DNA of 64,000 nucleotides from Filosporella fistucella (lineage: Eukaryota > Ascomycota > Leotiomycetes > Helotiales), in the NCBI GenBank assembly GCA_030077755.1, contig JAQJZZ010000010.1, positions 744,001 to 808,000 of the forward strand. The letters are read 5' to 3'. Positions 24,417 to 35,539 of this stretch are shown here, piece by piece. The notes under the pieces are model-generated. The model saw nothing but the letters and a program-made list of their open reading frames with translations. It did no database searches and had not been told where the DNA came from. Each line of letters begins with the position of its first letter. Positions within the stretch are counted from its first letter, which is position 1. The translations under genes were made by a program, and so were the position numbers.

Positions 24417-26850
24417 TCAATATATCCAATTTCCTTCTATATCTGTATTCAATAGTCCTTCAAAGAAATAATTGTCTTGTGGCAAGCCCCAATCCTCGAG
24501 CACGGTCTGTTCAGGGGCGACAGGAGGAAATTGCGAGCTCTGGAAAGAGATGAGTGGGTGAGTACTCGACGAGATAAACGAGGATGGGGTTGTGTGCGAG
24601 TACGAAACTCCATCCCAAGATACTTGCTGGTCAACATTCCCACTGGCCGATAACTGTTGAGAGTTCTGGTGCGGCATGTAGGGCATAGCCGCATTTTGGT
24701 TTTGGTTCTGGTTGTGGTTTTGATTTGTTGGAGTTGGCAGCGACATGGGAGTGGCAGGTGCTTGCGGAGGTCTCACGATAGTGATCGTACCAAAGTACGG
24801 AATCGTGAGCTTTAAGTTTCCCGAACCACCTTCTGAGCCATCTTCGATAGCCAGCAGGGACTTGATAACGTTGACGCTCTGAACCGCAACGATATCATGG
24901 TTCCCGGCAGCCAGTTTCTCCATAGACTCCAGCACAGCATTTACCAGCTTCCTGTCTTCATCCTCTTGTCTTTTGTGTTCTGGCGTTTCACGACCAGTAA
25001 CACCCATCAGACCAAGGAAAAGAGTCACAGCCGCTGTGAGTGCACCGAAATCTATGACCTTGCAACAGATGGATCTGTTTTCAATGCTCCGCAGACACAG
25101 ATAGCGCCACATTATCTCCCGAGAAGATTGCAGGCAGCTGATCCTAGAGTATTCGTATTTCCTTTCTGTCGATGCGCGGAGCATGTACGGGAGATGAGTT
25201 AAAGCTTCATTTTGATAGAACCAGATTTGGGCCATGAGGCGATCAAAAACGACTGCTGCCGATTCGGTTTTCTTTTCTGGGTAGACTTCAGGAATCTCCC
25301 ACCAGGAAGGTGGCATGCGTTGATGGAGCCTTTCCAGGCTTTCGGCAATCTCTTGGGTTGTAGCATAACCTCTACAGAAGTTCATTAGCATGAGAAGAAG
25401 ACAAGATGGTTTCGAATTTCTCGGAAGCTTGACATGTCTCATTTCATCGAGAAGAGGACAAGGTTCGACGTACTGTGTATTTCCACTCATGTTTCTCTTG
25501 ATAATCGCGCCAGAGAGGTCACATAGCTCCCTAGAAAACAGAGCATACTTATCCATTGCCGGGTTGTCGTATGTTTCCTCAGGAAGAAATCCTATATCAT
25601 CGCATGCTGCAGGATGTCCAAGCACAAGAGACTGGAGGCCGTCAGATAGATTCCGTGGCACTGTGAAGCTTTACTTACCATATATCTGTCTCCTTGAACA
25701 ACTCGGTGCCAGACTTCGCGCCCTCCAGGGATTGTGGAATCGTTCTTGTGTATGCCCATCAGCTGACTAATGGTAACAGCTCTCCGAAACGATAGCCAAG
25801 CACGGCGAGGATTGCCTGCGTCTATGCAAGCATTAGAAAGATATGACGTCAAATTTGGGATGGGATTGACTTACTGATATGGAAGAGACCTTGCAGAGTC
25901 AGGCACTGGATACCATCGAGACTGCAAACTAGGTCATCATCCGAAGTTATCAGGGACTGAACCCTAGATATGTATGCTTCGGTGCGTGCCTCAATTGAAG
26001 GTAGAAATTTGAGCTGAGATCTATCAAACTCCGCATCAAGTTGCTGCAAGCAAACAGCAATATGCAAGACAGTTTTTGCTATCCTTGCAGGATGTTCTTT
26101 GGCAACCGCAGCGATATCAAACGTTGCCGGCAACATACTTTCAGTCCCCTTAGGGGTCATGGCATGAACCAGCAGCCAGCAACTACTGGACTCCGATATC
26201 ATGTTCATCTCCCTTTGGGTTGGTAGCAATTCAACCAAAGCATTGCGTATTCTATCGATCTTCGGGACAACACATGTTTTTGCTCTGCCTTGATGTGATA
26301 CAGGAGTAGCAGCTTGTGATTGATCTCTTCGACCGAGCTGATCAAGTTAGCAATGATGCTCATGGGGTCGGAAGCTGGATTCTTACGACGGGACTGTCAA
26401 ATAACGAAAGAAAAGGGACGGTCTCTACCGCAGTGCTATCTGATCTTCCATTCGACGTTGTATAAGGAGTCAGGTCATTGCCCACAGAATTCGGGGTCAA
26501 GATCTTCTGGGAATTTTCGTCCTCTTCATACTGGGCCATTTTGGTGACTATTGTCTCTAAGATTTGCTCTATTCTTCCAAGTCTCTCTCCAACATGGGTG
26601 CCACTGGACGAGTCGCGCTCTTCTGGGTACTCTTGACTCAGACATGTTGTACCTCGAGTGAGGCATCCGGAGCAGATGGGGACATCTTCCGAACTTAATT
26701 GGCAGCGAACCTTTCGTCTTTTGCCTGCGCAAGTCAAAATGGATTGGAGAGTAATTGATTGTTACAATGGAACTCACATTCCCAGCAACTCTTAGTCCCT
26801 TTGCGAACCCTCTTTCGAGGAGGCTCGTCCCCACCATCGTGACTTGACAT
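24417..26850 (-). CDS. Zn2Cys6 fungal transcription factor
   Basis: Six exons, join(24417..25371, 25474..25631, 25679..25821, 25875..26337, 26387..26724, 26778..26850), give 709 aa. The zinc cluster is split by the first intron: Cys22, Cys25, Cys32, Cys42, Cys45 and Cys52, preceded by a basic stretch (PPRKRVRKGTK). The middle region has the fungal TF-domain pattern INSP-type helices, here ISNAGNPRRAWLSFRRAVTISQLMG (~residues 290-315), then SLVLGHPAACDDIGFLPEE. The C-terminus is Asn/Gln/Pro/Ser-rich (NQNHNQNQNQN), typical of activation regions. These regulators bind DNA in the nucleus. Its promoter is shared with another Zn2Cys6 gene at 27860. Intron 25372-25473 (102 bp) has no stop and keeps frame, so a longer isoform is possible. 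Confidence 0.92.
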
Positions 26851-27859
26851 ACTTCGAAAACCTTTGGACTGAGATTAGATTGCGTTCGTAGCCTTGTGGG
26901 ACAGCTGGGCGTGCCTGTTCAAGCCGGGTTCGGTGGGCGGAGTGACACAGGGCAGTAATATGTCTTAAGAAGCGCAAACTGGCAGAATTGGGTGAGTATT
27001 GAGCAAATACACTTTTTTGATTTCAAATCTCAGCCTTCTTGAAATGAATGAAGTTGAAATTCAACTAGCAAAATAAAAGACGTCCCAGTCAAACTACTCT
27101 TGGTCAGCATGGTAGCCTTGTGAAATTAGAATGCACGAGCTCGGAGACATAATGAGTGAGTCGATCAGTAAGCTGAAGCATCTTTTCCGCCGTCTCGTCG
27201 GTCGTATCGGGAGACTATCATTGGCCTGTGGAGCTGCTGACTGTACGCTTGGCTGATGCGAAGAGGCCCATTTTCTGCATTTCTCGACAATATTATGACC
27301 GAAAAGTACTCATCAGAAATGATGAAATTTAAGGCATTTCTCTTATCAACTTAACTAAATTAATCTGATCCATCGAATTGTGTCTGCTGTAATCTGACAA
27401 TCACTCAGTAGGTAGGTACTGAGATGTTGGAGGCAGGTATGCATACCTAGACTTTGCCACTGTTATTCCTGGCCAGTCATGCGCATTCTGATAGGGTGTC
27501 TCAACACGCCACCTTATCTCCTAACTCCGCATTGTCAGTGAGATTTTGAGCTTCATTGACACTGAGATAATTTGCTGCTGCTTCCCACGTGCTTCCAGTG
27601 ACCTCAATATTTTGATCGAATGGTGTTGGTTTTGAGAGTACCCAGATCTTTTGTCTCATTCTTTGATCGCCATATATCCTCTAAAGTACAAAATTACACG
27701 TTATGTCAATTTGTCAGCTGGCTGCGTGAGACTTCGTGAGGACATCGTTCCTCAGCCAAAGCATACCAAATATACTTTCCGCTTATATTGGTCTGTCGTA
27801 CCAACCTGATAGATAACCAAACCGCTTTGGATCGGCTTGAGACTGTGTTGAACTTCACG
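26851..27859. promoter_or_regulatory. Bidirectional promoter region between two Zn2Cys6 regulators
   Basis: The 1009 bp separate two divergent start codons, so both regulators are read outward from here. Zn2Cys6 factors often bind CGG half-sites, and autoregulation is possible, but I did not find a clear CGG palindrome by eye. Confidence 0.5.
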
Positions 27860-30500
27860 ATGACCAACAATGATGGCCCAGCCGCCAGCGGGTCCAAGCA
27901 TATCACGCCTCGGGCGTCTGGAGTCAAATTGACGAGAAGACGGGTACCTCTATCTTGCGTTGCCTGCAGAGTAAGAAAGTAAGATTCAAATCATCAAAAC
28001 TCAAGACTGGTCACAGTGATGAATGCTGACACCTTCCAGGTTGAAATGCAACCGCCAGAAACCCTGCCAAAATTGTCTAGTGAGAGGCGAGGCAAATGCT
28101 GCATCATGTACTTATGCGGAGAAGGTCGAGAAGAAAATCACATTAAACCCTCGATCAGATGCAGAAGATATGAGAAAGAGACTCAACAGGTTGGAAAAGT
28201 CGATCTTGTCCATGCTGTCAAGTGACGGCGAGGAGAAAGTTATCCCTGCAGTCTCGATGGAAATCGATCATCAAACGCCGTCCGTGAGCCTGAATATAGA
28301 TCAGGCAGGTGGACAGCGTATCTCAATCGATACAAGGAGTACCCATTGGGATGCTATCCTGAACGAGGTACTTGTCATTTCCATGATTAGCAAGTGGTCT
28401 TGTTGACGCATTTCCCCATACAGCTAGGAGCTATGAAAGATGCATGGAGCGAAGAAAATGACAAGATTGAATTCTCAAACAGCCTTCAGACTTCAACAAG
28501 CACAAAGCCACATAGACCTGGACTGCTTTCAGGTTTGACACAACCGCCCGATAGATCGACAATCATGTCTTCACTTCCTCCTCGAGAAGAAGCTGACAAG
28601 TTACTCTCCCGATTCTTCGACTCTTACAATCCAGCAATACCTGCAAGATGTGAGCCCATCAATGGTTGTGATGAAAATACCCACTAATCTTCAAGGCAGA
28701 TGTTCTTCACAAGGCAACATTTTTGAAACAGGTATGTTGTTCCATCGTATAAAGAGAATGTCTGATTAACGGTACGCCTAGTACAATCAGCATTGGGGTG
28801 ACCCCTCCAAAACAAAAATCATTTGGATAGGTTTGTTGTATTCCATATTCTGCATAGCAATGCAATCGTACACTAGAGCGAATGAGGTACCACCTGAATA
28901 TGAAGGGACAGTCACAGTCATGACTGAATTGTACCGAGTCCGGACTGCTCAATGTATCACTTTGTCAGATTTAACACGCCCGGTAAACAATTCTATAATT
29001 CGCCGATGAGCCAGCAACAGCTTTCCAAGATATTGTACACTCAGACTGACCATTGACCAGACTGAGTTCATGATTGAGACTGTAGATCTCCATTCTTTTG
29101 CCGAGTACGCCGAAGAAAGGGACGGAGATATGGGTACCTGGATACTGTCTGGAATCATGATGCGACTTGCTTTACAGCAAGGTTTTCATCGTGACCCATC
29201 GCAGCATCCCAGCCTCACAGTATTCCAAGGAGAAATGAGACGTCGAATATGGTCAGCTGTAAATCAGCATGAGCTTCTATTTAGCGTTCAAATCGGTCTA
29301 CCAAAGGCTATAAGATATTCAGAGAGCGACACACAACCGCCTCGAAATCTATATGAACATGAGCTTTACGAGGGCATGACTGAACTCCCCCCATCTCGAC
29401 CGTTGACCGAGGACACAGAAATATCTTACCAGTGTGTTAAGTATAAAATTATGCATGCTTATGGGAAAGTTGTAGAATTTGTTCATATCGTGGAACCACA
29501 ACCATATGACGAAGTGTTGAAGCTTGACATGCTATTGTTGCAGACACGCGACAATATCCCACCACACCTTCAATTGGGTACACTAGAAGAGATGCGTAAT
29601 GATTCTGCTTCGCGAGTCATGGAAAAATATATACTTCAACTGTTCTACCACAAGGCACTGTGTATTCTGCATCGAAAGAATTGGGATTCCACGGCTTCGG
29701 ATGGTTCCAAACGAGAATGGCGGTATTCTCGCAAAACTTGCGTTACCTCAGCGCTTGCAATGCTTGGACACCAAGCCACAATGCATCAAGCTTCCGCTCC
29801 TGGAGGCATCTTGGGCAAGATGAAATGGTATCATTTCTCAATCACGAACCATGACTTCCTTCTAGCAGCTATTCTTCTCGCCTTAGATCTCATGTGCGTT
29901 TATCAAGATAGGAAGTCCCCTGAATATGTTGCATGTCCTATCAATGAGGACGATAAATTGGGAACTATCAAGATGTCTCGAGCGATATGGGAAGAAGTCG
30001 TCGATGACTGCAGAGATGCACGGCGAGCTGTCAATATTTTAACGACAGTTCTAGCGAAACTTTCAGCAAAACGAAAGGAGAGTGAATCAGCAGTCAGTGT
30101 GGTACTACCAGCAGCATCTGCATCGGCAACAGCTTCAGATGTCGCGCCTTTGCAGAGTGGACCGTTGTTTGGCGCTCCATTCAATCTCAGCAGATGTCTT
30201 TCTCTCAATTCTAAAGATTCCCCTCCATACGATACAATGATGCAAGACACGTTTCTCAACACCATCGGGTCAGATCTGACGATCCCAGGAGATTTCAACT
30301 GGGTAAGGTTCAGATCATTGAAAATTTCTTCGAGAAGCTAACAACCTCATTAGGATGGCTTTGATATGTTCTTAGCAGGACAAAATCAGCCACTTGGCAC
30401 AGATGTCACAAACTATCCACAATTAAATGCTGGTAACGTTGAAAATATTCAAGATGACGCATATCTATTCTTCAACAATACGAATGGAAATCTCTATTAA
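27860..30500 (+). CDS. Zn2Cys6 fungal transcription factor with fungal-specific TF domain
   Basis: Seven exons, join(27860..27978, 28040..28367, 28424..28649, 28700..28731, 28782..28982, 29061..30302, 30354..30500), give 764 aa. The cluster is Cys33, Cys36, Cys43, Cys49, Cys52 and Cys63, split by intron 1. A leucine-containing linker (AEDMRKRLNRLEKSILSMLS) follows, likely a coiled-coil dimerisation helix. The TF domain is typical: RYVLHKATFLKQYNQHWGDP, then KIIWIGLLYSIFCIAMQSY, then TWILSGIMMRLALQQGFHRDPS and GEMRRRIWSAV. Exon 4 is only 32 nt. The C-terminus ends in an Asn-rich tail (NNTNGNLY). An in-frame Met at 27788 would add 24 residues; 27860 is preferred because the added residues look untypical. 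It probably controls neighbouring or distant metabolic genes. Confidence 0.92.
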
Positions 30501-30589
30501 GATGGTTATTTATTCTGTAACCCGAAATGGCAAGTGGGGATAAACCATATCGATCATACTAGGTGGAGCCTTGGAATGTGCCCTGTGCT

Positions 30590-31375
30590 CTAACCAGCAA
30601 ATCCAAATTGCGTCAAGATCGGCTGAAATGCGTTCCTCCAAGCACTGGCACCCAATGCCGAAAACCCAGTTGCAATCTCCTTATCCTCACCCTTCTCCAG
30701 TGCGGCAGTGGCAGTATCCATATACTCCTTCAACGGCATAGGAGGATGGGCTTTGTCTTTTCCTCCTTGCAACTCGATAGTTGTATCTCTGATGTGGGCA
30801 TCAAGGCCGGTATCAACATATGGTGGTGCCAACTCGAACACATTAACATTTGTTCCCTCGAGTTGTGTTCTTAGCGTGACGGTGAACTGATGAATACCGG
30901 ACTTGGTCGCGTTGTAGACCGGGTATATTGGCAAAGGAACGAATGCCAAGCCAGAACTGACGGTGATGAAGGTAGTAGGGCGCTTCAGAGATAGGAGATG
31001 TGGGATCGCAGTTCGAGCAATGACAAGTGGAGCTGTTAAATTGGTAGTGATCTGTGATGCAATGCCCTTTGCAGTGGAACTCGACGCATCTTTATAGTCT
31101 TCGATGTCTTGCTTGCCACTCAGAACGAAGACACTGTCGAGATCAGGGAAGATTTTAAGGAGACCAGTGAGCTTGGATTCAATCGATTCTATGTTTTCGA
31201 CATCGAAATGGAAGATTTCGAGCCCTTTGAGCTCGGCCTGGAGAGATTGGAGGCGGTCGAGACGGCGGCCAGAGGCGATGACCTTCTTCCCTTTGGAGTG
31301 GAAGTAACGCGCGAATGCTTCTCCGATGCCAGAGGTTGCTCCCAGCAGGAGTATTGTATCAATATTGGCTGTCAT
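30590..31375 (-). CDS. Short-chain dehydrogenase/reductase, DltE-like
   Basis: A single 261-aa exon of normal classical-SDR length. The dinucleotide-binding motif is GATSGIG (residues 12-18), followed by ASGRRLDRL, which suggests NADP preference. The catalytic set is Ser140 or Ser141 (TVSSGLAF), Tyr154 and Lys158 (YNATK). An NLTAPLVIARTAIPHLL block (~112-128) matches the Asn-containing helix of the family. It catalyses NAD(P)-dependent carbonyl/alcohol conversion on an unknown small substrate, presumably in the cytosol. The gene lies tail to tail with the Zn2Cys6 gene (90 bp gap), so it may belong to the same functional group as the regulators and the DHA1 permease. Confidence 0.92.
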   Translation of the reverse strand: MTANIDTILLLGATSGIGEAFARYFHSKGKKVIASGRRLDRLQSLQAELKGLEIFHFDVENIESIESKLTGLLKIFPDLDSVFVLSGKQDIEDYKDASSSTAKGIASQITTNLTAPLVIARTAIPHLLSLKRPTTFITVSSGLAFVPLPIYPVYNATKSGIHQFTVTLRTQLEGTNVNVFELAPPYVDTGLDAHIRDTTIELQGGKDKAHPPMPLKEYMDTATAALEKGEDKEIATGFSALGASAWRNAFQPILTQFGFAG

Positions 31376-32378
31376 GTTGAAGGTAGACGTCCTTGAAGTC
31401 GTTGTCGAGATAAAGTAATGATAGGTGTATGTATTGAACGCCTGAAAGATGATTGTGATGAGGAAATGAAAAGCAAGACTTCTAGGTATACTTATATCCC
31501 AGAGTCTCCCTCAAAACTCTATAATCTTCCAAACTCCACGGCTCCAACTCACCAATTCGCGACTGTAAAGCCGCAACTTTGTTTCCATTGCCCTTGTTTG
31601 CTAGCCGCCCTTGCTCCACATGCATTTAGATTTGCACTTGCATAACATCTTGCCTCTCTCGATGATTCATTAATGGGGCGTTTTGATGACGAAAGGCCGT
31701 AAAGTCCATGGAAGAGAATAGTTTCTTGTCCATGTTTTGTGGCAGGTAAAGGTTAAGGCAGGAAGGCAAGTTGTTATGTGGAGATCCCTCTCACCCACGG
31801 ACTTAGCAAGGGGCTTCGCTTAGCAGCCAGATCCATAAACCCTCATGAAGGAGGAGGGAAGTGCGGACATTCTTAGATCCATGGGAATTACAGATGGAAT
31901 TACAACTGAATGACCACTCGTGTAGTCTCTGCTCCGCCTTGCGTAGGCTCAGAGAGATGACAATGCCTCTAATGGTGAGCCTAATTCCCCTGGCATAACC
32001 GACAGGGAGGAAAATACAGAATTCATGGGAGTCTTGCTCCCTAAGGTTATGTAATAAAGATCAAATCACGCCTATGGGCTCAGATATCGCCAGTAATCTG
32101 TTCTAAACTTCGATAGCTAAATCTCTCTCCGTTTGAAGCACAAAACGCCGAGTTAACATTAACCCGTTGACTCGAGTCACCTGACACAGTTCTAACCTCA
32201 GGCTTTCTATCCGTCCCGAAAATCTCCCGGGCCGCCATCAATCCCAGTCAATCCATCCATCCAAAAAAGTTCCTCTCCGTCACCTCCTCATTATCAACTC
32301 TCATCAACCTCACCACCAGCTCCTACCTACCTTTACCACCCTCTTCCTATTACCCAACAACTACCAGCAAATTCAAAA
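31376..32378. other. Divergent intergenic region between the SDR and TOM6
   Basis: About 1 kb carrying the promoters of the SDR (left) and TOM6 (right). The last 170 bases before the TOM6 start are pyrimidine-rich with many CATC/ACC triplets, a common fungal 5' UTR or core-promoter composition. No gene was seen. Confidence 0.5.
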
Positions 32379-32817
32379 ATGGCACCCAAAACCATCCGTG
32401 TCCCAGTCCAAAAAGCGGAGTCTTCACGCAGGGGAGCACAGAAGGGATATCTCAGCGAAGCCTATGGCGCGCTGACAGCGCCTGAGAATGCGAGCGTGGT
32501 TAGGAGTGTGGCTATCTTCGGAGTGAGTTATATCCATCTTGGGGTTGTTGGTTTTCTGCGTGCGGAAGGAGAGGAGGGAAAGGTTGAAGAGGAGGCAAGA
32601 TAGGAGAATTGGAATTGAGAAGGAAAGGAATTGGCAGAAGAATTTCTGGAACTGATCGCATACGTTACTGGGAATCAATCGGAGCATTGGCTAACGTAAA
32701 TTTTATAGGCTGCTATAGCTTTTTTCTCGAGTTCTTGGACCGAGTACTTGCTTCCTCCGTATGTAATACCAAACTCTTGCTATGGGAGCTTTAGACTAAT
32801 GGCAAATCAGGTTGTAA
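32379..32817 (+). CDS. TOM6: Mitochondrial import receptor subunit Tom6
   Basis: Three exons, join(32379..32522, 32709..32758, 32811..32817), give 66 aa, about the size of yeast Tom6 (61 aa). The N-terminus is basic and Lys/Arg-rich and cytosolic (MAPKTIRVPVQKAESSRRG). One membrane helix lies at ~45-58 (VAIFGAAIAFFSSSW), followed by a short tail ending LLPPL, which resembles the -LAPQL end of yeast Tom6. Tom6 is a tail-anchored small subunit that stabilises the outer-membrane TOM channel. The first intron is long (186 bp) and the last coding exon is only 7 nt: it completes the second Pro codon and adds Leu and stop. The gene is too short and split to be seen as one ORF. Confidence 0.85.
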
Positions 32818-33221
32818 AGGATGGATTGATCGCGCCGGAGAAATATAGGAGGGCTGTGTGAATATTGATGTTGGCATGGGGAGACAACTCTATGTTTGTA
32901 TGATAGGGGGGAGACTACATTCGAGTCTGCCTGAAGGCGACCAATGATTTGGACACGAATATGTAATAGATGGCAGGGAGGGATGCATAACGGGCGTTCA
33001 ATGAATGGATCTCAGCTTTGCAAATCACTAAAAGTTGATACGTGGTACAGAAAGTGGATTATGTGTTCATGTCTCAATATCATGAAGCGAAGGACAGCTG
33101 TGAAGCAGGATGGTCCTCATGTCGTGTACATCAGGTCACCGACCTGCAAATATGTTACATATGGAACCTCCATTCCAGCCCAAACCCAGAACTCCCGCGC
33201 CATGCCTATTTGTAATGTAAA
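32818..33221. other. Intergenic between convergent TOM6 and NFS1
   Basis: Holds both 3' UTRs. The plus frame crossing it (32944-33336) is a shadow of NFS1. Nothing else was seen. Confidence 0.5.
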
Positions 33222-34996
33222 TCAGTGCTGGCTCCACTCGATACTGTCCAACGCAATACCCTCTTGTACCAGCTCCCAAAGTGGGCTCAACTCTCTCAAG
33301 AACGTGACTCTCTCCTTGACTGCTTTCAGCACGTAGTCAATCTCACTCTCTGTGGTGAAACGGCCAATACCGAATCGAATACTGCTGTGTGCACTTTCGT
33401 CACTGCTGCCAAGTGCACGTAGAACGTAGCTGGGTTCAAGAGAGGCGGAAGTGCACGCACTGCCTGATGACAGTGCAATATCCTTCAGCGCCATCAAGAG
33501 CGATTCTCCTTCGACATATGCGAAGGAAACATTTACGCATCCAGGGTAGAAGTGGTTTGGGTCTCCATTCTGGGTAGTGTGCTCAAGTGAGAGAAGTCCC
33601 TTCAAAAGCTTGTCCGACAGCATCTTGATTCGCTTCGAATCATACTGGAAAACGTTAGTTTATATCTCGTACAAGAGTCCATCGATAGATTATTAAATCG
33701 TAATATCAGAAAAGGTACTGTATTCGTCAAGGAAGCCTCAACTTGCAAGCAAGGAGATCACTAGGCAAGCCATGCATATGAAGTAGATCATCATGTAAGA
33801 AGGGGAATTAGTAAAGTGGAAGCTTACACTCAGTTCTTCACTGGCGATACGGCAAGCCTCGCCGAAGCCGACTACTAGGGCTGGAGCAAGAGTGCCGCTT
33901 CTTAAGCCTCTCTCTTGGCCACCACCACTGATGATAGGGTCAATTCTGACTCTTGGCCGTCTTCTGATATAACAGGCTCCCATTCCCTTGGGTCCATAGA
34001 TTTTGTGTGATGAGATGGACATCAAATCAACGTTCATCTTATTGACATCCATTGGGATCTTTCCGACTGCTTGAGCACCATCGGTGTGAAAGAACACCTT
34101 TCTTGATCTGCAAAGCTTCCCTATCTCTTCTAATGGCTGAATAACACCGATCTCGTTGTTGACGGCCATGATACTGACAAGAGCCGTGTCAGGTCTAATG
34201 GCCGCTTCGAGTTCCTCCATGTTGATCAATCCACTTTGTTGAACTGGGAGGTACGTAATATCGAAGCCTTCATCTTGCAAATGTCGACAGCTATCCAACA
34301 CACATTTATGTTCGGTCTGAGAGGTGATGATATGCTTCTTCTTGCCAGATCTGCCAAAGAAACGAGCAACACCTTTGATGCTCATGTTATTACTTTCGGT
34401 TGCGCCGCTGGTGAATATGATCTCCTTTGGGTCGGCACCAATGAGAGCTGCCGCATGCTCTCGAGCAGTTTCGACAGCCTTATCAGTCTCCCATCCGTAT
34501 GCATGTGTTCTTGAATGAGGATTTCCATATTGTCCAGCATAGAAAGGTAGCATAGCATCTAGCACTCTAGGATCCAATGGCGTTGTTGCTTGCATATCAA
34601 GGTATATCGGCCTCTGACCTTCGTCCATAATCGTAGCTTGTTTCAATACACCTAAAATTTCATCAGATTGAAAATGCCGAATTCGGACATAAGTAACTGA
34701 CCGGCCATCGGACTCATCATGGCATCCGCACTAATATTCATTCCTGGAACATTTGTATTCTCTGGAAGCTTGCCAGTCTCTGCGAAGAATGCCTTCTGGT
34801 CTGCGCGAATTGTAGTATCGACGTTGACTTGAGCACTATCTTTCTTCGTTTCGGAGACATATCCCCTCCTCGCAGCTCCCTGAGATATCCCCGCCGCTCG
34901 AACTGTAGAATTTCGCAACAGACCAGCTGCTGAAGCAGACTGCTTCAAGCAGAGCCGTGAAGCCTGTCGCAATGAAGTTGAGGCTATGGTCGACAT
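33222..34996 (-). CDS. NFS1: Cysteine desulfurase, mitochondrial (Fe-S cluster assembly)
   Basis: Three exons, join(33222..33644, 33828..34651, 34702..34996), give 513 aa, near yeast Nfs1 (497). The first ~60 residues are Ser/Arg/Ala-rich without acids, a mitochondrial targeting sequence. The PLP-binding Lys is Lys315 in [14 protein letters not shown], with TEHKCVLD at ~211-218. The persulfide-carrying Cys is Cys437 in [19 protein letters not shown]. The protein removes sulfur from cysteine and passes it to the scaffold Isu with help from Isd11 and frataxin. Exon 3 ends [21 protein letters not shown], the standard C-terminal end. The second intron is 183 bp, longer than most in this window. 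It is an essential single-copy-type gene, beside TOM6. Confidence 0.97.
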
Positions 34997-35539
34997 AGTT
35001 GGGATCTTTGGAGAATCTGATAAGATCAGAAACTCGGCGGAGATGGCAAAATATATTTGTAGCTTCTGAAGAGGGAGCTAAGTAAAATGTAAACGAAGCG
35101 ATCGCAATTGATTGGTCAACACCAAGAGGCGGGATTTGGTGGATGACGATTCATTGTGCACTGAATAATGAAAGATCCCGGCTTGCATAACTTTGACAGG
35201 ACTCACAATCAACTTCACATACAAATAGAACTTACGGACTGCTACGGATTTCCTTCTTGTGAATAGAGTCACTTTCATGCATACTTGAGGCTTTTGATAG
35301 AAGGCGTTTGTATCCCAGGCTACCGGCATTCTCAGAGTTTCCGTCCAGGGAATCATCGCTCAGCCACAACTCCCGTCGTCATTCTGATCCGGTCAAAAAC
35401 CACGCTTTACGAGAACCCAGCTTAACACCTCATCCAACTCCACTTCTACAACTCTACAGCTTTGCGCGATCAGTCCTCAGAACTCCAAAGAAGTACAACC
35501 AGTCTCTTGAGGGGTGTAGACATAATTTGGAAGGAGGAA
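34997..35539. promoter_or_regulatory. Divergent promoter region of NFS1 and the BAR-SH3 gene
   Basis: The 543 bp separate the two start codons. No TATA-like element or operator stands out. Confidence 0.45.

Noticed and set aside
32811..32859. Extended TOM6 ending VVKDGLIAPEKYRRAV
   Set aside because: It needs exon 2 to end in phase 0, but the GTATGT donor leaves two bases; the spliced frame ends in Leu-stop as in yeast Tom6.
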